From contig DATNBR010000020.1 in the NCBI GenBank assembly GCA_035571875.1, positions 31,731-95,730 on the forward strand: DNA of 64,000 nt, given 5' to 3'. Shown one piece after another: positions 57,350 to 64,000 of this stretch. Source of the stretch: Parafrigoribacterium_A sp035571875. Lineage in GTDB: Bacteria; Actinomycetota; Actinomycetes; Actinomycetales; Microbacteriaceae. The stretch's first letter is position 1; the number at the start of each line of letters is the position of its first letter. The position numbers and the translations under genes are program-made. A model generated the notes under the pieces. That model was not told where the DNA came from and ran no database searches. It worked only from the letters and a program-made list of their open reading frames with translations.

Positions 57350-57648
57350 GCACGGAGGCGACGCACCCCCGGCACGAGATCGACGAGCATCTCAGCTCGC
57401 CGGTGCGCCTCAGCATCATTGCGGCACTCGCGAAGGTGGAGGATGCCGAGTTTCAGGTCGTGCGCGACGCGATCGAACTCAGCGACTCTGTCCTGAGCAA
57501 GCAGGTGTCACTGCTCGAATCCGTGGGCTACGTCGCGGTGCGCAAGGGCTACGTGGGCAAGCGCCCGCGCACCTGGCTGAGCGCGACCGAACTCGGCCGG
57601 GGCGCTCTCGCCCGTCACATCGCGGCCCTCCGTGCCATCACGGCCTGA
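57346..57648 (+). CDS. Winged-helix transcriptional regulator
   Basis: A 100-residue single-domain winged-helix protein (MarR/ArsR-like, PF13601 type): LSSPVRLSIIAALAKVEDAEF, ELSDSVLSKQVSLLESVGYV and a wing GKRPRTWLSATELG. It is translationally coupled to the membrane-protein gene and probably autoregulates the pair. Confidence 0.85.
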   Translation: MSTEATHPRHEIDEHLSSPVRLSIIAALAKVEDAEFQVVRDAIELSDSVLSKQVSLLESVGYVAVRKGYVGKRPRTWLSATELGRGALARHIAALRAITA

Positions 57649-57660
57649 CCAGCTTTTCAA

Positions 57661-57744
57661 CGCCGAGCGTGCCCGTTCGCGCCGAGCGTGCTCATCCGAT
57701 CGCGTTTCAGCGGGCACGCTCGGCGTAAACGGGCACGCTCGACG
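57661..57744. repeat. REP-like nested palindrome (family A, second copy)
   Basis: Outer arms are CGCCGAGCGTGCCCGTT (57661-57677) and AACGGGCACGCTCGACG (57728-57744). Inner arms are GCGCCGAGCGTGCTC (57679-57693) and GGGCACGCTCGGCG (57712-57725). The core CGCCGAGCGTGCCC is shared with 20683-20738. It lies between the regulator and the Fpg/Nei gene. Confidence 0.87.
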
Positions 57745-57774
57745 GATGTCAGCAGGCGAGTGCAGAATGGGGCG

Positions 57775-58650
57775 ATGCCGGAGTTGCCCGAAGTGCAGGC
57801 CTTGACGACCGATCTGGGCGCCAGGCTCGACGGACGCGTCATCGAGCGGCTGCAGATCACGGCGTTCGCGGCGCTCAAGACCTTCGAGCCGAGCGTCACT
57901 GCGCTCGGGGGTGCCGTCATCAGCGGGGTGTCGCGTCACGGCAAGTTTCTCGATATCGCCGCACAGCCACCGGACGACCATCAGCTCCACCTCGTCATGC
58001 ACCTCGCGCGGGCGGGCTGGATCCGCTGGCGTGATGCGCCTCCGCCACCGGCGACGGGCCTCGGCAAGGGACCGCTCGCCGCGCGCCTCGTGCTCGAGGA
58101 CGGATCGGGGCTCGACATCACGGAGGCCGGCACGAAGAAGAGCCTCGCCATCTACCTCGTCGCCGACCCCAAGGACGTGCCCGGCATCGCGAGGCTCGGC
58201 CCCGACCCGCTTGACGCGACGTTCACCGAGGATGTGTTGACCCGCATCCTCCGGGACGCGGGTCGATCGCAGATCAAGGGCGTGCTGCGCAACCAGTCCC
58301 TCATCGCTGGCATCGGCAACGCCTACTCCGACGAGATCCTGCATGCGGCGAAGATGTCGCCCTTCAAGCCGGCCACGATGGCACCGGATGAGGTCCACCG
58401 GCTCTTCGAGGCGATCGGAACGACCCTGCGGGATGCCCTCGCGCGCGCGGACGGACTCGCGGCATCCGAGCTTAAGAAGGAGAAGAAGTCGGGCATGCGG
58501 GTGCACGGCCGCACCGGTGAGGCGTGCCCGGTGTGCGGAGACACCGTGCGCCAGGTGCGCTTCGCCGACTCGACGCTGCAGTACTGCCCCACCTGCCAGA
58601 CCGGCGGCAAGCCGCTCGCCGACCGCGTGCTCTCGAGACTGCTCAAGTAG
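57775..58650 (+). CDS. Fpg/Nei family DNA glycosylase
   Basis: A 291-residue base-excision repair glycosylase/AP lyase. MPELPEV provides the N-terminal catalytic Pro and Glu. SLIAGIGNAYSDEILHAA is the helix-two-turn-helix. The C-terminal zinc finger CPVCGDTVRQVRFADSTLQY then CPTC is complete. Whether it is Fpg (8-oxoG) or Nei (oxidised pyrimidines) cannot be settled. Clustering with mutY suggests oxidative-damage repair. Confidence 0.92.
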   Translation: MPELPEVQALTTDLGARLDGRVIERLQITAFAALKTFEPSVTALGGAVISGVSRHGKFLDIAAQPPDDHQLHLVMHLARAGWIRWRDAPPPPATGLGKGPLAARLVLEDGSGLDITEAGTKKSLAIYLVADPKDVPGIARLGPDPLDATFTEDVLTRILRDAGRSQIKGVLRNQSLIAGIGNAYSDEILHAAKMSPFKPATMAPDEVHRLFEAIGTTLRDALARADGLAASELKKEKKSGMRVHGRTGEACPVCGDTVRQVRFADSTLQYCPTCQTGGKPLADRVLSRLLK

Positions 58651-58664
58651 CACAGGCACATGCC

Positions 58665-58750
58665 GGTTGAGTAGGCCCGCCAGGCCGTATCGAAACCAGG
58701 CAATTCGTGGATGAGGTTTCGATACACGCGCCAGAGCGCGTTACTCAACC
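58665..58750. repeat. Dispersed inverted repeat (family D)
   Basis: Outer arms are GGTTGAGTA (58665-58673) and TACTCAACC (58742-58750). Inner arms are GTATCGAAACC (58687-58697) and GGTTTCGATAC (58715-58725). All are perfect. The element sits between the convergent Fpg/Nei and rbfA genes and shares words with 42775-42848. Confidence 0.9.
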
Positions 58751-58756
58751 CGCATA

Positions 58757-59203
58757 TCAGTCCTCGTCGTCATCGTCTGCGATGACGCGGGGCTTGACGT
58801 ACGGATCCTCGTCGCCCGCGTACTGCGCGGACTTCTTGAGGTTCTCGACCTCGGCGTCGCGAGTGCGGGCCTCGGCGAGCAGCGTCTCGATGAGCGCTGC
58901 ATTCTCGGGCACCGCATCCGCGATGAATTCGAGCGAGGGCGTGAGCCGCGCGGTGATGTTCTTGCCCACCTCGCTGCGCAGCATGCCGGTCGCCGACTTG
59001 AGAGCGGCCGCGGAATCCGCGCGCTCCTCGTCGGTGCCGTAGACGGTATAGAAGACGGATGCGTGCTGCAGGTCGCCCGTCACCCTCACGTCGGTGATGG
59101 TGACGAACCCGAGCCGCGGGTCCTTGAGGCCGCGCTCGAGCGTCTTGGCCACGATCACCTTGATGCGGTCAGCCATCTTGGCGGCGCGTGCTGGATCAGC
59201 CAT
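58757..59203 (-). CDS. rbfA: Ribosome-binding factor A
   Basis: A 148-residue KH-fold protein that binds the 30S subunit during 16S rRNA maturation. RIKVIVAKTLERGLKDPRLGFVTITDVRVTGD and LEFIADAVPENAALIE fit the family. An acidic tail (DDDDED) ends the protein. It lies downstream of infB on the same strand. Confidence 0.95.
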   Translation of the reverse strand: MADPARAAKMADRIKVIVAKTLERGLKDPRLGFVTITDVRVTGDLQHASVFYTVYGTDEERADSAAALKSATGMLRSEVGKNITARLTPSLEFIADAVPENAALIETLLAEARTRDAEVENLKKSAQYAGDEDPYVKPRVIADDDDED

Positions 59204-59228
59204 TGCTGTCTCCTGTTCTGCATTGCTG

Positions 59229-59289
59229 GGGTTTCGACAAGCTCAACCACTGAAAACTGCGTCGCGACCGGGTCTCGACGAGTTCGACC
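59229..59289. repeat. Two degenerate copies of a GGGTYTCGACRAG repeat
   Basis: GGGTTTCGACAAGCTCAACC (59229-59248) and GGGTCTCGACGAGTTCGACC (59270-59289) differ at four positions and resemble family D arms. They lie in the 229-bp infB-rbfA gap. Confidence 0.75.
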
Positions 59290-59341
59290 CGCGGTGCGTC
59301 TTTTCGCCGCTTCCACCGTAAGGGTGAAACTACGGCTTAGA

Positions 59342-59421
59342 GGCGTCGGATGCCGATGCCCGGCTAAGGAAACTCGGGGTAGGGGCCCCGTTTTCCGTGC
59401 CGGGTATCGGCATCCGACGCC
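59342..59421 (-). terminator. Long stem-loop between infB and rbfA
   Basis: Arms of 23 bp (59342-59364 and 59399-59421, one mismatch) enclose a nested CGGGG...CCCCG hairpin and TTTT. It lies 12 bp past the infB stop. It may end or attenuate infB transcription before rbfA, or stabilise the infB mRNA. Confidence 0.7.
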
Positions 59422-59432
59422 GACACCACGGA

Positions 59433-62102
59433 CTACACCCGCGGCTTCTCCTTGAGTTCGATCGTCTCGATCTCGTCGCCGACCTGGATGTCGTTGAACT
59501 TGCCGAGGCCGATGCCGGCTTCGAAGTCCGTGCGGACCTCGGTGACGTCATCCTTGAAGCGACGCAGCGACTCGATCGCCAGGTTGTCGCCGACGACGAC
59601 ACCCTCGCGGATGACGCGCGCCTTGGCGTTCCTCGTGATCGTTCCCGAGCGCACGATGACACCCGCGACGTTTCCGAACTTGGAGGAGCGGAAGATCTCG
59701 CGAATCTCGGCGACACCGGACTGCACCTCTTCGAACTCGGGCTTGAGCATTCCCTTGAGGGCGTTTTCGACGTCTTCGAGGGCCGCGTAGATGACCGAGT
59801 AGAACCGCACGTCGACGCCCTCGCGCGCCGCACGTTCGCGGGCCTTCGGGTCGGGGCGCACGTTGAAGCCGATGATGATGGCGTTGTCGACGGTGGCGAG
59901 GTTGATGTCGCTCTCCGTGACGGCACCCACACCGCGGTGGATGATGCGCAGCTGCACCGATTCGTCGACCTCGATCTTGAGCAGCGACTCCTCGAGTGCC
60001 TCGACGGCACCGGAGACGTCACCCTTGATGATGAGGTTGAGCGACTCGACCTTGCCCTCTTCGAGTGCCCTGGTGAAGTCCTCGAGGCTGATGCGCTTGC
60101 GGCTGCGGGCGAGCAGGGCGTTTCGCTCTGCGGCCTCGCGCTTTTCGGCGATCTGCCTCGCGGTGCGGTCATCGTCGGTGACGAGGAAGGTGTCGCCTGC
60201 GCGCGGCACGGAGGTGAGTCCGAGCACCGCGACGGGGCGAGCGGGCGTCGCGGCCGTGACCGGTTCACCGTTCTCGTCGAACATGGCGCGCACGCGGCCG
60301 TAGGCCGTTCCCGCGACGATGGGATCGCCGACCTCGAGGGTTCCCGACTGGATGAGCACGGTCGCGACGGCGCCACGCCCCTTGTCGAGCTTGGCCTCGA
60401 TGGCCACGCCCCGCGCATCCTTGTTGGGGTTTGCTCGCATGTCGAGCCCTGCGTCTGCCGTGAGCAGCACCGCGTCGAGGAGCTCGGGGATGCCGACCTT
60501 GTTGAGCGCGGACACGTCGATGAACATGGTGTCCCCGCCGTACTCCTCCGCGACGAGACCGAACTCGGTGAGCTGCTGGCGCACCTTGGCGGGGTTGGCC
60601 CCCTCCTTGTCGATCTTGTTCACCGCGACCACGATCGGCACGCCCGCGGCCTGGGCGTGGTTGAGCGCCTCGACCGTCTGCGGCATGATTCCGTCGTCGG
60701 CCGCCACCACGAGGATGGCGATGTCGGTGACCTGCGCACCACGGGCACGCATGGCGGTGAACGCCTCGTGACCGGGGGTGTCGATGAAGGTGATGGCCCT
60801 CTCGGTGCCCTCGTGCTCCGTGACGACCTGGTAGGCGCCGATGTGCTGGGTGATTCCACCGGCCTCACCGGCGACCACGTTGGCGTTACGGATGGCGTCG
60901 AGAAGTCTGGTCTTACCGTGATCGACGTGACCCATGACCGTGACGACCGGCGGGCGGGCGACGAGGTCTTCATCCGTCTCGTCTTCAAGCTCCTGGTCGA
61001 GGTCGAGGTCGAAGCCGGCGAGCAGTTCGCGATCCTCGTCTTCCGGCGAGACCATCTCGATCTTGAAGCCGAGCTCGGCCCCCAGGATCTCGAAGGTCGC
61101 CTCGTCGAGCGACTCGGTCGCGGTGGCCATCTGTCCCAGATGGAACAGCACGGTCACCAGGTTGCCGGGGCTCGTGTCGATCTTGTCGGCGAAGTCGGTG
61201 ATCGATGCGCCGCGCCGCATGCGGATGACGGTCTTGCCGTCACCGCGCGGAACGCTGACGCCGCCGAGCGAAGGAGCCTCTCTGAGCTCGAATTCCGCCC
61301 TCTTCGTGCGCTTCGACTTGCGGGCCTTGCTCTTGCCGCCACCGCGACCGAAGGCACCTGCGGTTCCACCGCCGGGACCACGACCGCGACCGCCGCCGCC
61401 CGCGGGACGGTTAGGCCCGAAGTTGGAGCCTGGAGCTCCACCGGGGCGGAATCCTCCGCCGGCACCGGCCGGTCGAGCTGCGCCGCCTGGGCGGAATCCG
61501 CCACCTGCACCCGCCGGACGCTGGCCGAAGCCGCCGGGGCGCTGGCCCTGTCCAGGGCCCCCCGGACGCGGTGCGCCCGGTCTCGGCGCCGAGGGGCGCG
61601 GGATACCGCTCGGCGACGGCGGGCGGGTATTCATGCCCTGCGTGCTGGCGTAGGGGTTGTTACCCGGACGTGGGGCGCCTGGGCGCTGCATTCCCTGCGT
61701 GGTGGCGTAGGGGTTGTTGCCCGGCCGAGCCGCGCCTGGGCGCGGGATCGAGGGCGCCTCCGGGGCGTCTGCCGCCGGAGAGGCTGCCGCCGGAGTCGGT
61801 GCCGGGGCCGCTGGTGCCGCCGTCTCTGCGACGGGTGCCTCGGCGGGTGCCTTCTCGACCGGGGCGGCAGGGGCGGGCGCGGGGCGCGCCGGAGCCTTGG
61901 GAGCCGAGGCCTCCGCCGGCTTCGCCGGAGCGGTGATTCCCGCCTCGGCGAGCGCAGCCTTCAGCTTGCGGGCGACCGGCGGTTCAATGCTCGAGGACGG
62001 GCCCTTGACGTATTCGCCCATTTCTTTGAGCTTGTCGAGGGCGACCTTGCTGTCGATGCCGAGTTCGGCGGCGACTTCGTGTACGCGTGGTTTTGCAGCC
62101 AC
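59433..62102 (-). CDS. infB: Translation initiation factor IF-2
   Basis: An 889-residue GTPase that delivers initiator tRNA to the ribosome. The N-terminal IF2N segment KPRVHEVAAELGIDSKVAL starts right after GTG 62102. A Pro/Ala/Gly/Arg-rich region (about residues 70-290) includes two PGNNPYA(T/S)TQGM repeats. The G domain has VMGHVDHGKTRLLDAI, DTPGHEAF and NKID. GGAG precedes the GTG. Confidence 0.96.
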   Translation of the reverse strand: MAAKPRVHEVAAELGIDSKVALDKLKEMGEYVKGPSSSIEPPVARKLKAALAEAGITAPAKPAEASAPKAPARPAPAPAAPVEKAPAEAPVAETAAPAAPAPTPAAASPAADAPEAPSIPRPGAARPGNNPYATTQGMQRPGAPRPGNNPYASTQGMNTRPPSPSGIPRPSAPRPGAPRPGGPGQGQRPGGFGQRPAGAGGGFRPGGAARPAGAGGGFRPGGAPGSNFGPNRPAGGGGRGRGPGGGTAGAFGRGGGKSKARKSKRTKRAEFELREAPSLGGVSVPRGDGKTVIRMRRGASITDFADKIDTSPGNLVTVLFHLGQMATATESLDEATFEILGAELGFKIEMVSPEDEDRELLAGFDLDLDQELEDETDEDLVARPPVVTVMGHVDHGKTRLLDAIRNANVVAGEAGGITQHIGAYQVVTEHEGTERAITFIDTPGHEAFTAMRARGAQVTDIAILVVAADDGIMPQTVEALNHAQAAGVPIVVAVNKIDKEGANPAKVRQQLTEFGLVAEEYGGDTMFIDVSALNKVGIPELLDAVLLTADAGLDMRANPNKDARGVAIEAKLDKGRGAVATVLIQSGTLEVGDPIVAGTAYGRVRAMFDENGEPVTAATPARPVAVLGLTSVPRAGDTFLVTDDDRTARQIAEKREAAERNALLARSRKRISLEDFTRALEEGKVESLNLIIKGDVSGAVEALEESLLKIEVDESVQLRIIHRGVGAVTESDINLATVDNAIIIGFNVRPDPKARERAAREGVDVRFYSVIYAALEDVENALKGMLKPEFEEVQSGVAEIREIFRSSKFGNVAGVIVRSGTITRNAKARVIREGVVVGDNLAIESLRRFKDDVTEVRTDFEAGIGLGKFNDIQVGDEIETIELKEKPRV

Positions 62103-62196
62103 AATTCTCCTGTCTGGGTCTGCACCCGGACAGGGGCAGACCATTAGTTACGGACGGGTCTCATTTCGAGCCGCTCATTAGTTGTCCATAGTTCAA

Positions 62197-62484
62197 TCAG
62201 CCTGTTCGTTCGGGTGTCTCGGATGAGACACCGACTGTCGCAATCAACCCGTCCGCCCGAAGCGGTCCATCCACTCTCAACGCACGACCGAAAGCCTTGC
62301 GAGCAATCGAAGTCTCGATGCAGCTGAGGGTGGGATGCACCCAGGCGCCCCGGCCGGGAAGCGACGCGGAACGATCCACGATCACCTCGCCGTTGCGCGC
62401 GACGACCCTCAGCAGGGAGGATCTGGCATCGCGTTTCCGGCAGCCAAGACAGGTTCTTACGGGTTCCATACTAGACCCACTCAT
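62197..62484 (-). CDS. rnpM: YlxR/RnpM family RNA-binding protein
   Basis: A 95-residue protein (DUF448). VRTCLGCRKRDARSSLLRVV and LPGRGAWVHPTLSCIETSI are the family blocks. In Bacillus this protein modulates RNase P; the role here is inferred. ATG 62484 has AAGGGG at good spacing; ATG 62469 is an alternative. It lies between nusA and infB, the conserved order. Confidence 0.9.
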   Translation of the reverse strand: MSGSSMEPVRTCLGCRKRDARSSLLRVVARNGEVIVDRSASLPGRGAWVHPTLSCIETSIARKAFGRALRVDGPLRADGLIATVGVSSETPERTG

Positions 62485-62570
62485 GGAGAACCCCTTCCGG
62501 CCCCGCAACATTCCGGCACAGCCGAGCAAGGCGGTGTCGCATCCATGCTGCCCTACCTAGACTGCTCTTC

Positions 62571-62966
62571 ATGACCGAGCGCCGCATACCAGCATCGACC
62601 ATCGTCATCTCCGCCGTGATCGACGTCGTGCTGGTGCTCGTCTTCGTGCTCATCGGTCGCCAGAGCCACGACGAGGGCATCACCGTGGGCGGCGCGCTCG
62701 AGACCGCCTGGCCGTTCCTCGTCGGACTCCTCGTCGCGTGGGTGGGCACTCGCGCCTGGCAACGTCCGCTCGGTGTACTGCGACCCGGGGTGCTGCTCTG
62801 GGTCGGCACGGTACTGATCGGGATGCTGTTGCGCGTCGCCAGCGGACAGGGCGTCGCGCTTGCCTTCGTCATCGTCGCGACCGTGACGCTGGCCGTGTTC
62901 CTGCTCGGCTGGCGGGCCCTCGCGGCCGGCTTCCGCCGCATCCGTCGCTCGCCGGAGGCGCTTTAG
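62571..62966 (+). CDS. DUF3054 membrane protein
   Basis: A 131-residue protein with four helices (TIVISAVIDVVLVLVFVLIG, WPFLVGLLVAWVG, VLLWVGTVLIGMLLRV and ALAFVIVATVTLAVFLLGW), matching DUF3054. The function is unknown. It sits on the plus strand inside the nusA-ylxR-infB cluster, with its stop codon overlapping that of nusA. Confidence 0.88.
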   Translation: MTERRIPASTIVISAVIDVVLVLVFVLIGRQSHDEGITVGGALETAWPFLVGLLVAWVGTRAWQRPLGVLRPGVLLWVGTVLIGMLLRVASGQGVALAFVIVATVTLAVFLLGWRALAAGFRRIRRSPEAL

Positions 62967-63955
62967 GACTCGAGGATCGAGTCCGGCTGGATGTCGATTC
63001 TCGCGCCCGTGAGCTTGGCCGCCAGGCGGGCGTTCTGACCCTCCTTACCGATCGCGAGCGAGAGCTGGTAGTCCGGGACGAGCGCCCGCACCGCCTTGGT
63101 CGCCGCATCGATCACGAAGGATGAAGTGACCTTGGACGGCGACAGCGCGTTGGCGACAAAGGTGGCGAGATCTTCGCTGTAGTCGACGATGTCGATCTTC
63201 TCGTTGTTCAGCTCAGCGGTGACGGCACGCACGCGCTGGCCGAGCTCGCCGATGCACGCGCCCTTGGCGTTGACGCCCGGCTCGTTCGCGCGCACGGCGA
63301 TCTTGGTGCGATGACCGGCCTCGCGGGCGAGGGAGATGATCTCCACCGCGCCGCTCGCGATCTCGGGGACCTCGAGCGCGAACAGCTTGCGCACGAGCGA
63401 GGGGTGCGTGCGGGAGACGGTGATCTGCGGACCCTTGAGTCCCTTGTTGACCGCGGTCACATAGACACGGATGCGGGTGCCGTGCGCATAGTCCTCGCCG
63501 GGCACCTGCTCCTCGGGCGGGAGAATCGCCTCGACCGTGCCGAGGTCGACGTGGATCATCCGCGGGTTCGGACCCTGCTGGATGATTCCGGCGACGATGT
63601 CGCCCTCGCGGCCCTTGAACTCACCGAGCACGTGGTCGTCGGCGATGTCGCGCAGTCTCTGGTTGATGACCTGCTTGGCGGCGAAGGCGCCGATGCGGCC
63701 GAAGTCGCTCGGGCTGTCTTCAGCCTCGCCGATGACCTCACCCTCGTCGTTGAACTCGGGCACGAAGATGCTCACGTGACCCGACTTGCGGTCGAGGTTG
63801 ACGCGCGCCGAAGGGACATCGTCTTTGCGGTCGGCCTGGCCGGTGTGCTTGAGGTACGCGGTCAGTATCGCCTGCTCGATGATCACGACCAGTTCCTCGA
63901 AGGGAATTTCGCGCTCGCGTTCCATGAGACGCAGCACGCTCAGATCGATGTCCAC
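62963..63955 (-). CDS. nusA: Transcription termination/antitermination factor NusA
   Basis: A 330-residue protein of the shorter actinobacterial form. The N-terminal domain has REIPFEELVVIIEQAILTAY. S1 and two KH domains follow: VSRTHPSLVRKLFALEVPEI, NAKGACIGELGQRV and LSLAIGKEGQNARLAAKLTG. The acidic C-terminal repeats of proteobacterial NusA are absent. GTG 63955 has GGAGG 5-6 nt upstream. Confidence 0.95.
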   Translation of the reverse strand: MDIDLSVLRLMEREREIPFEELVVIIEQAILTAYLKHTGQADRKDDVPSARVNLDRKSGHVSIFVPEFNDEGEVIGEAEDSPSDFGRIGAFAAKQVINQRLRDIADDHVLGEFKGREGDIVAGIIQQGPNPRMIHVDLGTVEAILPPEEQVPGEDYAHGTRIRVYVTAVNKGLKGPQITVSRTHPSLVRKLFALEVPEIASGAVEIISLAREAGHRTKIAVRANEPGVNAKGACIGELGQRVRAVTAELNNEKIDIVDYSEDLATFVANALSPSKVTSSFVIDAATKAVRALVPDYQLSLAIGKEGQNARLAAKLTGARIDIQPDSILES

Positions 63956-63967
63956 TGAGGGCCTCCA

Positions 63968-64000
63968 CTATTCACGTCGTCGTGCCGGAGCGGATCGCGC
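63968..64000 (-). CDS. rimP: Probable ribosome maturation factor RimP, last residues
   Basis: Only ten residues (ARSAPARRRE) and a TAG stop are visible before the window ends. The position directly upstream of nusA is where rimP is normally found. The assignment rests on gene order alone. Confidence 0.4.
   Translation of the reverse strand, partial: ARSAPARRRE

Noticed and set aside
57661..57744. Simple intrinsic terminator
   Set aside because: The nested arms and the shared core with 20683-20738 show a repeated element; termination may be a by-product.

Overview
The window is high-GC actinobacterial DNA, most likely from the family Microbacteriaceae. The evidence is very GC-rich codon use with frequent GTG starts, a DUF222-HNH endonuclease behind a mycobacterial-type SOS box, a glutaredoxin/mycoredoxin-like protein, an Eis-type acetyltransferase, a probable 6C RNA, the actinobacterial deoC/aldehyde-dehydrogenase operon, and dispersed repeats of the form GGTTTCGATAC...CTCAACC. 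I see no tRNA, rRNA, IS transposase, prophage or CRISPR array. The genes read as chromosomal.

Layout. 0-9 kb: the end of an Eis-like acetyltransferase, acylphosphatase, a histidine phosphatase behind a 22-bp tandem repeat, an SRPBCC protein, a DUF222-HNH nuclease with a LexA box, RNase HI, a PHP-domain protein, a thioesterase and an excalibur/HNH protein. 9-11.2 kb: a two-gene block of clearly lower GC that encodes a GIY-YIG nuclease fused to a DUF2075 helicase, with an overlapping MazG-like pyrophosphohydrolase; this is the best candidate for an acquired defence module. 11-27.5 kb: single-gene housekeeping and accessory functions (aldo/keto reductase, EEP nucleases, VOC, MmcQ/YjbR, lipase maturation factor, CrtI-like oxidoreductase, a putative alkylbase glycosylase, a MarR regulator with its divergent F420/NADP-reductase-like target, an orphan DarT-like ADP-ribosyltransferase, ATP-grasp, lgt, thioredoxin).

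27.5-28.0 kb is a gene-free, lower-GC stretch holding hairpins and a probable 6C small RNA. 28-41 kb: aminodeoxychorismate lyase, DUF72, a maltokinase-like kinase, a SNF2 helicase, a Rieske oxidoreductase, an M20 peptidase, an SGNH hydrolase, a cyclic-nucleotide-type phosphodiesterase and a Stealth phosphotransferase. 41.4-46.3 kb (minus strand): a deoxyribose catabolic operon (SorC-type regulator, deoC, full-length aldehyde dehydrogenase, half-size aldehyde dehydrogenase, truncated CAP protein) joined by overlapping stop/start codons and preceded by paired operators.

46.5-64 kb holds the translation/transcription-factor region on the minus strand (rimP end, nusA, rnpM/ylxR, infB, rbfA ... 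truB, ribF). It is interrupted by a plus-strand DUF3054 gene and, between rbfA and truB, by about 7 kb of repair and efflux genes (fpg/nei, mutY, a kinase-like protein, ketopantoate reductase, a TetR/MFS pair). Three regulator-controlled promoters (MarR, TetR, winged helix) have palindromic operators placed on or between recognisable -35/-10 boxes. Several intergenic gaps carry short palindromic or tandem repeats, one of which has become part of the aldehyde dehydrogenase coding sequence.
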